Assembly: GCA_018402385.1 (NCBI GenBank)
Contig: JAGYJA010000002.1
Span: forward strand, 186,001-250,000
Reading direction: 5' to 3'
DNA from: Flavobacteriaceae bacterium
Lineage (GTDB): Bacteria; Bacteroidota; Bacteroidia; Flavobacteriales; Flavobacteriaceae
Length of the DNA stretch: 64,000 nt
Positions 28,528-37,742 of the stretch are shown in pieces (within the stretch, counting starts at the first letter, position 1; the number at the start of each line of letters is the position of its first letter). Under the pieces are notes generated by a model. It saw only the letters and a program-made list of their open reading frames with translations, ran no database searches and had not been told where the DNA came from. The position numbers and the translations under genes were made by a program.

Positions 28528-28593
28528 ATGACAAGGATTTCCGGTTTGTAAATATAGACAAAACAGGAAACCCTTAAAATAGCTTAGCAATCT

Positions 28594-29961
28594 TTAATTG
28601 TAAACATAATCAGGTTGTTCATCAATCATTCGCTGATCTTCCTGAATTTGTTCACTAATGTCAAGTTTTTTATAGAGTTGTTTGGTTATTTTTTCTACTT
28701 CCTTTTCACTGATGTTTAGTTTTATAGCAATTTTAGCATTGTCTTTTCCCTTAGAAATATGTGTTAAAATTTTTGTTTCCAGATTACTTAAATCGTGAAG
28801 ATTGACTAGGTTCTCAAGATATAAATCATCAACCATTTGTATGTTATCTGGACTTCTCAAGAGTTCAATACGTTTTAGGTAAAGCCTCATTTCAATTTGC
28901 ATCATTTCATTTTCTTCTTTTAAAGCTCTCATTCTGTACATAATAGCATAAGTTAAAACCAGCATTTCAATAATGCCTGCAGTCTTTATATGAACAGGTG
29001 AAACTCCTAAAAAGGTAATCCCAAATCCTGTCAAAACATAATAATCTACCATTAAGATGAAAAGTAAACTATATGCAATAACATAAAATCTGGCATAGAC
29101 TTTTTCTTTAAACAAGAAAGCACCTGCTATTAAGTAATTCAACAAAACAGCCCAAATAAAGGCATTACCAATTGCAGCAAAAACCCATTCATTTGTTACC
29201 CAATAACTACTAAATGATAGTATTGCTATTCCAATTAAAATCGCTGTAAACCATTTCAATTTTGGCATTAAATCATCGAGTTTTAAAAATTTAGTTGCAA
29301 AGTGTGAAGCAAATAAAGCTACAGAAAGATGCAGTAAAGGTTCCAGATATTTGATTGTAAAAACAGAATCATAGCCCATTAGTCTGAAAAGCCCATCACT
29401 ATAAAAGAAGGATAATGTGATTGTTGTTAAAACGGCACTGTAATACAAAAACACCTTTTCATCAAATAAGAAAAAGCACATGAGATTAATGATGATTACC
29501 ATAACTGCAAAACCATAGTATGAGCCCAACTTAAACAAAGACTGCTGATTTGCTTTTGCATAATTTTCTTCTGAAGTTATTTGTATTGGAAAATGCGCTT
29601 CTTTTTCAAAATTTATGTATAAATAAATTGGATATTCCTCAAACTCATCCAAACGAAAAGAGGGATATCTCGTGTAAGAAATTTCTTCAATTTGTTTTTT
29701 TGAAGCAGAAAACAATTTTAAATCGTTTATGTGTGCAGTTGGTATATGTAGCACACTTCCGGAGTTTGCTTTATTGGTTATTCTAAACCAATATGCACCA
29801 TTTTCTAAACCAAAGTTATTCTTGCTAAAAGGTTTAAAGTCAGCATTTTTTATATCCTCAATTTGGAAATTAGGCTGTGTTTCCTTTAAAAATTGAACCG
29901 ATTTTTGAGCATATAAATTGGCACAAAAAAGCAGTAAAACACTAAAGTAAATAGTTCTCAT
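28594..29961 (-). CDS. 7TM-DISM receptor with C-terminal LuxR-type HTH
   Basis: 455 residues. A signal peptide ending LYAQ is followed by a periplasmic 7TMR-DISMED2-like beta domain (about 20-150, with ENGAYWFRITNKA). Seven membrane helices (about 155-345) and a coiled coil (about 350-375) lead to a C-terminal helix-turn-helix (about 385-440: LSNLETKILTHISKGKDNAKIA, LNISEKEVEKITKQLYKKL) of the LuxR type. It looks like a membrane receptor that carries its own DNA-binding tail, parallel to the LytTR version at 2216. It is upstream of the phosphoethanolamine transferase on the same strand, so it may regulate that pair. That link is inference. Confidence 0.82.
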   Translation of the reverse strand: MRTIYFSVLLLFCANLYAQKSVQFLKETQPNFQIEDIKNADFKPFSKNNFGLENGAYWFRITNKANSGSVLHIPTAHINDLKLFSASKKQIEEISYTRYPSFRLDEFEEYPIYLYINFEKEAHFPIQITSEENYAKANQQSLFKLGSYYGFAVMVIIINLMCFFLFDEKVFLYYSAVLTTITLSFFYSDGLFRLMGYDSVFTIKYLEPLLHLSVALFASHFATKFLKLDDLMPKLKWFTAILIGIAILSFSSYWVTNEWVFAAIGNAFIWAVLLNYLIAGAFLFKEKVYARFYVIAYSLLFILMVDYYVLTGFGITFLGVSPVHIKTAGIIEMLVLTYAIMYRMRALKEENEMMQIEMRLYLKRIELLRSPDNIQMVDDLYLENLVNLHDLSNLETKILTHISKGKDNAKIAIKLNISEKEVEKITKQLYKKLDISEQIQEDQRMIDEQPDYVYN

Positions 29962-30089
29962 AGGTTAAATTTTAATACGATTTGGGATTACTAATATAGA
30001 TAAAAAATCACTTTAACCTAAAAAAATAACACTTTATCGATAATATTTTAAATTTAACATATTTGTGATAGTGACTTGAATTGAAAAAT

Positions 30090-30176
30090 ATGGAAAGAAA
30101 TAACGATATATATCAAGTCATAAAATACATTATAACAGTTATTTATGAAATATTAAAAGAAGTAATTACAGATTAA
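30090..30176 (+). CDS. Possible 28-residue peptide
   Basis: ATG 30090 opens MERNNDIYQVIKYIITVIYE and stops at 30174. It is amphipathic and predicted helical. It lies in the otherwise gene-free 249-base gap between the LuxR-tail receptor and fumC. No ribosome site or family supports it strongly, so this is a weak call. Confidence 0.25.
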   Translation: MERNNDIYQVIKYIITVIYEILKEVITD

Positions 30177-30189
30177 ATGATAAAAATAA

Positions 30190-30212
30190 AAATGTTAAAA
30201 AAATTAACATTT
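30190..30212 (-). terminator. Possible terminator after fumC
   Basis: AAATGTTAA pairs with TTAACATTT around a run of A, overlapping the fumC stop codon. A T-rich stretch follows on the minus strand. The stem is AT-only, so it is weak. Confidence 0.35.
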
Positions 30213-31599
30213 AGTGTGTCATATTTTCGGGTTTTACCCATTCATCAAACTCTTTCTCAGAAAGATAGCCTAAATTGACAGCTTCCTCTTTCAGAGTAGT
30301 CCCATTTTTATGGGCTGTATTGGCGATTTCTGCAGCTTTGTAATAACCAATTTTTGGATTCAATGCGGTTACCAGCATTAGGGAATTGTTTAATTGTGTT
30401 TTTATGACCTTGTGATTTGCTCCAATTCCCTTTGCACAGTGCTCATCAAATGAGATACAAGCATCACCGATTAATTGTGCAGATTGCAAAATATTTGCAG
30501 CCATAACAGGCTTGAAAACATTTAGTTCATAATGGCCTTGCATACCGCCAACAGTAATTGCCATATCATTACCAATAACTTGAGCACATACCATAGTGAG
30601 GGCTTCACATTGCGTTGGGTTTACTTTTCCGGGCATAATAGAAGATCCCGGTTCGTTAGCCGGAATGATTAATTCACCAATTCCACTTCGAGGTCCACTT
30701 GCCAGCATTCTAATATCATTAGCTATTTTGTTCAAAGATACAGCAAGTTGTTTTAATGCACCGTGTGTTTCAACAATGGCATCATGTGCAGCAAGAGCTT
30801 CAAATTTATTATCTGCTGTTTTAAAGGGCAAACCGGTAAACATTGCAATATATTCAGCAACTCGTTTTGAGTAACCTTTTGGGGTATTGATTCCTGTTCC
30901 TACAGCAGTACCTCCCAAAGCAATTTCTGAAAGATGGTCAAGTGTGTTGTTCAATGCCTTTAAGCCATGGTCGAGTTGGGATACATATCCGCTAAATTCC
31001 TGTCCTAAAGTTAGGGGAGTGGCATCCATCAAATGAGTACGACCAATTTTTACGACATCTTTAAAAGCTTCAGATTTCGCTTTAAGCGTATTTCTTAATT
31101 GAGTTACTCCCGGTATGGTTACTTCAATTATTTTTTTATAAGCTGCAATATGCATTGCTGTTGGGAAAGTATCGTTTGAAGATTGGGATTTATTTACATC
31201 ATCGTTGGGTTGCAATGTTTTTTCTCCTTCTCCAATTATTTTTCCTGCCAATTGATGCGCACGATTTGCTATGACTTCATTGACATTCATATTGCTTTGG
31301 GTACCGCTTCCGGTTTGCCAAATCACTAGTGGAAATTGGTCATCGTGGATACCTTCAAGAATTTCGTCACATACATTTGATATATAATCACGTTTTTCTG
31401 AAGTTAAATCACCCAATTCTCTGTTTGTATATGCAGCAGCCTTTTTTAAATAGGCAAAACCATAAATGATTTCAAGAGGCATAGATGCTTGGGTGCCAAT
31501 TTTAAAATTATTTTTTGATCGTTCTGTTTGTGCTCCCCATAATTTATCAGCAGGCACTTTTACTTCGCCCATCGTATCTTTTTCAATTCTGTATTCCAT
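30211..31599 (-). CDS. fumC: Fumarate hydratase class II
   Basis: 462 residues from the ATG encoding [16 protein letters not shown]; the longer ORF adds an unlikely leader. Class II fumarases are oxygen-stable, iron-free enzymes that hydrate fumarate to malate. The signature [11 protein letters not shown] with the catalytic Ser is present, as are [15 protein letters not shown] and [15 protein letters not shown]. Length is typical. A -7-like TAAATTTG lies in its leader on the minus strand (31626-31633). It is monocistronic and just downstream of the hbd terminator. Confidence 0.97.
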   Translation of the reverse strand: MEYRIEKDTMGEVKVPADKLWGAQTERSKNNFKIGTQASMPLEIIYGFAYLKKAAAYTNRELGDLTSEKRDYISNVCDEILEGIHDDQFPLVIWQTGSGTQSNMNVNEVIANRAHQLAGKIIGEGEKTLQPNDDVNKSQSSNDTFPTAMHIAAYKKIIEVTIPGVTQLRNTLKAKSEAFKDVVKIGRTHLMDATPLTLGQEFSGYVSQLDHGLKALNNTLDHLSEIALGGTAVGTGINTPKGYSKRVAEYIAMFTGLPFKTADNKFEALAAHDAIVETHGALKQLAVSLNKIANDIRMLASGPRSGIGELIIPANEPGSSIMPGKVNPTQCEALTMVCAQVIGNDMAITVGGMQGHYELNVFKPVMAANILQSAQLIGDACISFDEHCAKGIGANHKVIKTQLNNSLMLVTALNPKIGYYKAAEIANTAHKNGTTLKEEAVNLGYLSEKEFDEWVKPENMTH

Positions 31600-31670
31600 A
31601 GTTGCAATAAGATTTTTTAGTACTACAAATTTACGAATTGCCTTATTCATTTTTGATAAAAATCCAATAA

Positions 31671-31698
31671 AAAAAGACAACCTTTTGAGTTGTCTTTT
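31671..31698 (-). terminator. Terminator of hydroxyacyl-CoA dehydrogenase gene
   Basis: AAAAAGACAAC pairs with GTTGTCTTTTT across a 7-base loop, 21 bases past the stop of the minus-strand gene. Confidence 0.85.
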
Positions 31699-31718
31699 TG
31701 AGCTTTTCTAATCTTTTT

Positions 31719-32606
31719 TTAAGAAAACATAGCAGCTACTTTTTCTGCTTTTGGCGTGTCCTTGTAATCATAAAAGCCTTCTTTACTCTTTATACCCAGC
31801 TTTCCGGCCATCACCATATTAACTAGCAAGGGACAAGGCGCATATTTTGGGTTTTTAAATCCGTCATACATAACATTAAGGATGGACAAGCAAACATCAA
31901 GGCCAATGAAATCAGCAAGCTGAAGAGGTCCCATTGGGTGAGCCATTCCCAGTTTCATAACAGTGTCAATTTCTTCCACGCCGGCAACTCCGTTGTAGAG
32001 TGTTTCTATAGCTTCATTGATCATAGGCATCAAGATACGGTTTGCAACAAAGCCGGGATAATCGTTTACTTCAACGGGTAGTTTTCCGAGTTTTTTTGAA
32101 AGTTCGGCAACTGTTTGATAAACCTCAGGTGATGTGTTGTACCCTTTGATAATTTCAACGAGTTTCATAATGGGCACCGGGTTCATAAAATGCATCCCAA
32201 TAACTTGTTGGGGTCTGGAAGTAGCGGCTGCTATTTTTGTTATAGAAATTGAAGAGGTATTGGTGGCTAAAATGGTATCCTCCGGACAAAAAGTATCAAG
32301 GTCTTTGAAAATTTTGAGTTTTAAATCCACATTTTCAGTCGCGGCTTCAACGACAAGGCTTGCATATTCAACACCTTCTTCCAAATTGGTAAAGGTTGTA
32401 ATGTTTCCTAAAGTTTCAGCTTTTTGAGCATCTGTGATTTTTTCTTTTGCCAGCATACGATCCAGGTTTTTGGTGATAGTAGCTAGGCCTCGTTTAAGTG
32501 ATTCTTCAGATAAATCAATGAGTTGAACTTTGTATCCGCTTTGCGCGAAAGTGTGTGCGATGCCGTTTCCCATAGTACCGGCTCCAATAACTGCAACATT
32601 TTTCAT
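31719..32606 (-). CDS. 3-hydroxybutyryl-CoA dehydrogenase
   Basis: 295 residues from the ATG encoding MKNVAVIGAGTMGNG; an upstream in-frame ATG adds MRAII but spoils the usual start. The NAD-binding GAGTMG motif opens the protein, with ATNTSSISITKIA and FMNPVPIMKLVEII in the middle and NDYPGFVANRILMPMINEA beginning the C-terminal helical domain. It oxidises or reduces short 3-hydroxyacyl-CoA in fatty acid or butyrate metabolism. A hairpin CCCGC/GCGGG (32615-32631) lies in its leader. It is downstream of the Gfo/Idh gene on the same strand. Confidence 0.95.
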   Translation of the reverse strand: MKNVAVIGAGTMGNGIAHTFAQSGYKVQLIDLSEESLKRGLATITKNLDRMLAKEKITDAQKAETLGNITTFTNLEEGVEYASLVVEAATENVDLKLKIFKDLDTFCPEDTILATNTSSISITKIAAATSRPQQVIGMHFMNPVPIMKLVEIIKGYNTSPEVYQTVAELSKKLGKLPVEVNDYPGFVANRILMPMINEAIETLYNGVAGVEEIDTVMKLGMAHPMGPLQLADFIGLDVCLSILNVMYDGFKNPKYAPCPLLVNMVMAGKLGIKSKEGFYDYKDTPKAEKVAAMFS

Positions 32607-32644
32607 AATAATGGCCCGCATAAGAAGCGGGAACGATTTTTTAA

Positions 32645-33625
32645 TTATACTTCAATTATATTTTTTTTAAAATTTTCTAATATCATCATTGCCACTCTCA
32701 AAGCGTCTGTTCCTTGTTCTAAGGGGACAACCGGTGTGGTGTTATTGTTGATAGCATCTGCAAAGGTATTGAGCTCATCAAGGATGGCATTGTTTGGAGC
32801 CACTTTTGGATTGTCAAAATAAATCTGCTTTTTAATACCCTCGGCATTTTGGAGTATCATATCAAAATCTCCCGGGGTTTCAGGTGCATCTTTCATTTTG
32901 ACTACTTCACATTTCTTTTCGAGAAAATCGACAGAAATATAGGCATCACGTTGAAAGAAGCGAGATTTTCTCATGTTTTTCAACGAAATGCGGCTTGCCG
33001 TAAGATTGGCTACACAACCGTTTTCAAACTCGATGCGGGCATTGGCAATATCAGGGGTTTCACTAATGACTGATACCCCACTGGCGTGAATGTCTTTCAC
33101 TTTTGAACGCACCACGCTTAAAATGGCATCAATATCATGAATCATCAAATCTAAAACTACTGAAACATCTGTTCCCCGCGGATTGAATTCTGCCAGGCGA
33201 TGCGTTTCAATAAACATGGGATTATCTATCATATGATTGACAGCCATAAATGCCGGATTAAATCGTTCCACATGACCCACTTGGCCTTTTACACCGTGCT
33301 TAATTGCTAGTTGGATTAATTCCTCAGCTTCAGCTAGGGTGGTTGTTATAGGTTTTTCTATAAACAAATGTTTGCCGGCTTTCAATACTTTTTTAGCGGT
33401 TTCAAAGTGATATAAAGTGGGTGTAACCACATCAATCATATCACAAGCTTCAATTAGAGCTTCAGGAGTTTCAAAGGGTTTATATCCAAATTCTTCAGCT
33501 ATTTTTTTTCTAATAGTATCATCTGCATCATAAAATCCAAGCAACTCATATTTTTCTGATTGCTGTAGCAGTTTTAAATGAATTTTTCCAAGGTGTCCGG
33601 CACCTATAACTCCGGCTTTAAGCAT
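32645..33625 (-). CDS. Gfo/Idh/MocA-family oxidoreductase
   Basis: 326 residues from the ATG encoding MLKAGVIGAGHLGKIHL; another ATG lies two codons earlier. The Rossmann fold shows GAGHLG, and the conserved EKP segment is FIEKPITTTLAEAEEL. The C-terminal domain contains GHVERFNPAF and VLDLMIHDIDAIL. These enzymes oxidise or reduce sugar-type substrates with NAD(P). It resembles the widespread flavobacterial UDP-sugar oxidoreductase-like members, but the substrate is unknown. It precedes the hbd gene, separated by 38 bases. Confidence 0.9.
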   Translation of the reverse strand: MLKAGVIGAGHLGKIHLKLLQQSEKYELLGFYDADDTIRKKIAEEFGYKPFETPEALIEACDMIDVVTPTLYHFETAKKVLKAGKHLFIEKPITTTLAEAEELIQLAIKHGVKGQVGHVERFNPAFMAVNHMIDNPMFIETHRLAEFNPRGTDVSVVLDLMIHDIDAILSVVRSKVKDIHASGVSVISETPDIANARIEFENGCVANLTASRISLKNMRKSRFFQRDAYISVDFLEKKCEVVKMKDAPETPGDFDMILQNAEGIKKQIYFDNPKVAPNNAILDELNTFADAINNNTTPVVPLEQGTDALRVAMMILENFKKNIIEV

Positions 33626-33788
33626 AGTCATTAATTTTTTACAAAAATAAGGTTTTTTTAGCAGAAAGCTGTAGGATGAAAATTCCAAATTTCTAACATT
33701 AAGTAAACTTTAGTTGAACAGTAATTTACATCATACAAAACTTAAACACGAAACATTTTCCTATATTAGCAACATCAATAAAACCCAG

Positions 33789-34637
33789 ATGGTCCCCTTG
33801 GAAACACGCATTTACCAAAAGGAAAATAATCTACATATTGGAAAGCTTTTACGAGAAAGCTTAAAGGATATTGTCAACTCAAGATTTTTAGCGCGTCAAC
33901 TGGCCGTGCGTGATATAAAAGCACAATACAGACAGTCTTATTTTGGTATTTTATGGGCTTTTATCACTCCGCTAGCGACGGCTATGGTGTGGATTGTTTT
34001 GAACGGCACCGGCACTGTGCGTCTTTCAGATACCGGTATTCCTTATCCTCTTTATGTTTTTTGTGGTACGCTTCTATGGTCTATTATTACCGAAGCAATT
34101 AATTCTCCAATGGCCAGCACTAACAGTGCCAGGGGAATACTTTCGAAAATTAATTTTCCAAAAGAAGCTTTGATTATTTCGGGGATTTATAAATTGCTTT
34201 TCAATACCTCTATAAAGGTGATTTTGTTACTGGTTTTTGTATTTGTTTTTGGGGTGGGAATACATTGGAGTTTATTGTTGTTTCCGTTTGCAATTTTAGG
34301 GGGTCTCCTTATAGGGACTACCATTGGTTTATTTATTACTCCTTTGGGAATGTTGTACAAAGATATCGGAAAAATAATTTCCTTTGGGATGCAATTTTTG
34401 ATGTATGCAACACCTGTTGTTTATGCGATACCAAAAGAGGGATTGATGAAAACCCTAATGGAATGGAATCCTTTAACACCCATCATCTTAACCGGAAGGG
34501 ATCTTGCAGTGGGTACAACACCTGAGTATCTCACTTATTTTTTAATCGTGATAGCTTGTTGTATTCCTTTGTTTTTTGTGGCTTTGATTCTTTACCGGGT
34601 TTCTATCCCGGTGCTCGTTGAGCGATTGAGTGGGTAG
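33789..34637 (+). CDS. ABC-2 type permease for polysaccharide export
   Basis: 282 residues from the ATG encoding MVPLETRIYQ; a TTG at 33714 would extend the frame by 25 residues. Six membrane helices are visible. The cytoplasmic opening LARQLAVRDIKAQYRQSYFG, the amphipathic motif LWAFITPLATAMVWIV and the final ILYRVSIPVLVERLSG fit the Wzm/TagG family of O-antigen or teichoic-acid-type exporters. The partner ATPase (Wzt-like) normally lies just downstream, but here the next gene is on the other strand. The ATPase must be elsewhere or missing. Confidence 0.85.
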   Translation: MVPLETRIYQKENNLHIGKLLRESLKDIVNSRFLARQLAVRDIKAQYRQSYFGILWAFITPLATAMVWIVLNGTGTVRLSDTGIPYPLYVFCGTLLWSIITEAINSPMASTNSARGILSKINFPKEALIISGIYKLLFNTSIKVILLLVFVFVFGVGIHWSLLLFPFAILGGLLIGTTIGLFITPLGMLYKDIGKIISFGMQFLMYATPVVYAIPKEGLMKTLMEWNPLTPIILTGRDLAVGTTPEYLTYFLIVIACCIPLFFVALILYRVSIPVLVERLSG

Positions 34638-34704
34638 AGGCAATTCAATAAAAGTTAATTGAAGAATTTATAAAACAGCTTTAAAAAATTTAAAAGGTTT
34701 ATGG

Positions 34705-35754
34705 CTACTTTTCAAATATTTCAATTTCAAAGAGTGAATCCCAGTTTTTTCCTGTGACTATCAAGCGGTTTTTATCACCTTTATAAGCGATACCGTTTAA
34801 AACATCTAAAAATTGATGTTGTTTTACCTTGGATTGTAAATCGCTCAAATCTATAACTCCTTCAACAGCTCCATTTTTTGGATTGATAATAGCAATGGCG
34901 TTTTGTTGAAAAATGTTAGCATATATTTTTCCATCTACCCACTCGAGTTCGTTAACACTTTTAATTCTACTTGTGTTTGTGTAAATCTCAATGTAGCTTT
35001 CTTCTGTTAGGTTGTCTTTATTTAATGTCCAAATTTTTTCAGTACCATCGCTTTTATAAATTGTCTCACCATCATTGCACAACCCCCAGCCTTCATTGCT
35101 TTTTGAATAAACAAAACTGCCTGTTTTTTCAAGGGTTTCCAGGTTGTATATGAATCCGGTGTTTTCTCTCCATGTAAGTTGATAAATTTTGTTATTGAGT
35201 ATGGTGATTCCTTCACCAAAATAAGCTTTATCAAGGTCTATTTGTTTGATTATTTCACCTGTTTTAAAATCTGTTTTTCGAAGTGAAGATTTTCCATATT
35301 GTCCTGTACTTTCATATAAATAGTCACCTTGAAATTCCAGTCCCTGGGTGTATGCTTCTATGTCGTGAGGATAGGTATTGATAATTTTATAACCATAAAG
35401 TTTGGGTCTTTCTGATGCAAGTATATAGAGGTCTTTTGAGGGTGTTTCAGTTTTCTTGTCGAGATACACTTTTGCGTGCAAAATCCTGTTTCCCAGTTTT
35501 TGATTTTCTAATGAAAAGCTAAAGGGTTTATCAATAGAAGCTGAACCCAAACGGTTTTCATCAATATAAAACACAACAGAGTCTGCCTTTTTATTTTGAG
35601 TATTTTCAAGGCTTACAGATAAATTTTCACTGCTTTTATAGGATTTTTTTGGATCTTTTATCTTTATGTGAAATGTAACTTCGTCTTTGGAAGTGTTGTT
35701 ACAGGAGAATAACAGTAGTGTTATAATGGAAATGAGGAGAGGCATTAACTTCAT
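34705..35754 (-). CDS. Glutaminyl-peptide cyclotransferase (lipoprotein)
   Basis: 349 residues. Lipobox LLLFSC near residue 18. After a short beta domain (about 30-115), a five-bladed propeller of the plant/bacterial glutamine cyclotransferase family follows (ILASERPKLYGYKIINTYPH, AYTQGLEFQGDYLYESTGQY, GEGITILNNKIYQLTWRE, NELEWVDGKIYANIFQQNAI). The enzyme turns N-terminal glutamine into pyroglutamate on exported peptides. The N-terminal domain is an extra relative to shorter plant enzymes. It is a single gene on this strand. Confidence 0.9.
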   Translation of the reverse strand: MKLMPLLISIITLLLFSCNNTSKDEVTFHIKIKDPKKSYKSSENLSVSLENTQNKKADSVVFYIDENRLGSASIDKPFSFSLENQKLGNRILHAKVYLDKKTETPSKDLYILASERPKLYGYKIINTYPHDIEAYTQGLEFQGDYLYESTGQYGKSSLRKTDFKTGEIIKQIDLDKAYFGEGITILNNKIYQLTWRENTGFIYNLETLEKTGSFVYSKSNEGWGLCNDGETIYKSDGTEKIWTLNKDNLTEESYIEIYTNTSRIKSVNELEWVDGKIYANIFQQNAIAIINPKNGAVEGVIDLSDLQSKVKQHQFLDVLNGIAYKGDKNRLIVTGKNWDSLFEIEIFEK

Positions 35755-35844
35755 TGTTTTCTACTTTTAGATGTTTGTTTTTAAAATGCTTACAAAGGTA
35801 GTCTTTGCAACTAAAATTTAAAGTTTTAATTATTAAAAAATTTC

Positions 35845-35874
35845 TTGCAAAAGGTTAAAAAGGTAGTATCTTTG
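35845..35874 (+). promoter_or_regulatory. Bacteroidota-type promoter of SRP RNA gene
   Basis: TTG at 35845-35847 and TATCTTTG at 35867-35874, spaced by 19 bases, match the consensus exactly. Transcription would start near 35880, at the first base of the folded RNA. Confidence 0.85.
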
Positions 35875-35879
35875 CAATG

Positions 35880-35976
35880 GCAAGTCCTACACAACCAGCT
35901 CCTGTTGAATCCTCCAGGGCGGGAACGCAGCAAAGGTAAATGGTCGTAGCGGTGTGATGTAGGTAGCTTGCCATTT
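35880..35976 (+). ncRNA. ffs: Signal recognition particle RNA (4.5S type)
   Basis: A ~97-base RNA. The conserved SRP hairpin tip CCAGGGCGGGAACGCAGCA (GGAA tetraloop and AGCA internal loop) lies at about 35913-35931. Long complementary arms close the molecule (GCAAG near 35880 with CTTGC near 35967; CCTACA with TGTAGG). It is followed by T6, which serves as terminator. The RNA binds Ffh and targets membrane and exported proteins to FtsY. No gene overlaps it. Confidence 0.92.
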
Positions 35977-36128
35977 TTTATTTCCTTTTTTTTTGAAAAA
36001 ACAATACCAGTTGTTTTTTGAATAATCATAAGCCATGGTTTCAAAAAATAAATCTCCTTTCAATTTCAATTTAAATCCTCACACCAAAATCGCCAAAATT
36101 ATCAGATATTTGCAGAAATAAATCTTTT

Positions 36129-36934
36129 ATGTCAAAAGTGATTTGTATTACAGGAGCTTCATCAGGAATTGGAAAATCAATTGGTGAGTTTTTTGTAAAA
36201 AGGGGTATCGTGTTTTTGGTTCCAGTCGCAACCCGGAGAAGTATCCAAACTCAAACTTTCCTTTGTTTCAGCTAGATGTTAGAGATAATACTTCTGTAAT
36301 TCAGTTTATTGAAAAGCTTATAAACGAGGCAGGGCAAATTGACGTATTGATAAACAATGCCGGTGTGGGTATCACAGGCCCCATTGAAGAAACGCCTGAA
36401 GAAGAGATTAAAGCCGCATTTGAAACCAATTTTTATGGTCCTTTAAGAGTCATCAAGGCAGTGCTTCCGCTTATGCGAAAGCAAAAATCGGGTTTGGTAA
36501 TTAACATCACATCCATCGCTGCTTACATGGGATTGCCTTACAGGGGATTCTACTCAGCCAGTAAATCTGCTCTTGATATTACTACTGAAGCACTGCGCAT
36601 GGAAACCAAACAATTTGGTATTGAATTTACCAATGTTGCTCCGGGAGATTTTGCTACAAACATAGCCTCTGGTCGCTACCACGCTCCTTTGATTGAACAA
36701 TCGCCCTATAAAAAGGATTATGGTAACACCCTTAGTTTGATGAATTCACATGTTGATACCGGAAAAGATCCCTTGGAAATGGCAAAAGCAATTTATAAAA
36801 TTGTGGAGTTAAATAACCCTGGAGTTCGGTATAAAGTGGGCGATTTTATGCAAAAATTCTCGGTTTTTTTAAAAAATATTCTTCCCGGAAAAACCTATGA
36901 AAAAATGTTGATGAAACATTATAAATTGAAGTAG
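36129..36934 (+). pseudogene. SDR-family oxidoreductase, apparently frameshifted
   Basis: ATG 36129 opens MSKVICITGASSGIGKSIG, the cofactor motif of short-chain dehydrogenases. The frame shifts at a G4 run (36204-36207): adding one G gives KRGYRVFGSSRNPEKYPN and joins the second frame, which continues FQLDVRDNT. That frame holds NNAG (structural), and the catalytic YSASKSA. The repaired length is about 268 residues. The homopolymer location suggests a sequencing error, but a true lesion is possible. The substrate is not known. The gene is alone between the SRP RNA and the transaldolase gene. Confidence 0.82.
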
Positions 36935-37030
36935 TTATCAACAAAAGTGTTTGATAATTATTTTGTAAATTATATCATTCACCAATTATCTTAATTAATT
37001 TTACAACACATTCTAAAACTAAAGTGCATT

Positions 37031-37684
37031 ATGAAATTTTTTATCGATACAGCAAATTTAGACCAAATAAAAGAAGCACAAGATCTGGGTATTCTTGATG
37101 GTGTCACCACAAACCCTTCTTTAATGGCAAAAGAGGGAATCACCGGAAGAGATAATATATTAAAGCATTATGTTGCAATTTGCAATATTGTTGATGGTGA
37201 TGTTTCTGCAGAGGTCATAGCAACCGATTTTGAAGGAATGGTTAAAGAAGGTGAAGAACTGGCGGGCTTGCATGAACAAATTGTCGTAAAAGTGCCCATG
37301 ATTAAAGAAGGAATAAAGGCCATCAAATATTTTACAGATCAAGGAATCAGAACAAATTGTACGCTTGTTTTTTCTTCAGGTCAAGCGCTTCTAGCTGCTA
37401 AAGCGGGAGCCACTTATGTTTCCCCTTTTATTGGTCGTCTTGATGACATTTCAACAGACGGTTTAAACCTCATTGCAGAAATAAGAATGATCTATGACAA
37501 TTATGGTTTTGATACAGAAATTCTAGCGGCATCTGTGAGGCACACGATGCACGTGATTGATTGTGCAAAACTGGGAGCAGATGTTATGACCGGACCGCTG
37601 TCATCAATTTTAGGATTGTTAAAACATCCTTTAACAGATATAGGTTTAGAACAGTTTCTTGCTGATTATAAAAAGGGTAATTAA
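37031..37684 (+). CDS. Transaldolase (fructose-6-phosphate aldolase-like)
   Basis: 217 residues, matching the short TalC/MipB class. It begins [16 protein letters not shown], followed by [13 protein letters not shown] and the Schiff-base lysine in [10 protein letters not shown]. The C-terminal [12 protein letters not shown] is also typical. It moves dihydroxyacetone units between sugar phosphates in the pentose-phosphate pathway. Short family members can act as fructose-6-phosphate aldolase or transaldolase, which cannot be told from sequence alone. A bidirectional terminator follows. Confidence 0.93.
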   Translation: MKFFIDTANLDQIKEAQDLGILDGVTTNPSLMAKEGITGRDNILKHYVAICNIVDGDVSAEVIATDFEGMVKEGEELAGLHEQIVVKVPMIKEGIKAIKYFTDQGIRTNCTLVFSSGQALLAAKAGATYVSPFIGRLDDISTDGLNLIAEIRMIYDNYGFDTEILAASVRHTMHVIDCAKLGADVMTGPLSSILGLLKHPLTDIGLEQFLADYKKGN

Positions 37685-37710
37685 TTAAATAGAATAGAAT
37701 CAACTATATG

Positions 37711-37742
37711 AAAAAGCTTTCTGAAATTGGAAAGCTTTTTTT
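37711..37742. terminator. Bidirectional terminator
   Basis: AAAAAGCTTTC pairs with GAAAGCTTTTT around an 8-base loop, followed by T's. It ends the transaldolase gene and, in reverse, the redoxin-like gene. Confidence 0.85.

Noticed and set aside
35826..36069. Short minus-strand ORFs over the SRP RNA
   Set aside because: The region is a conserved structured RNA with its own promoter.
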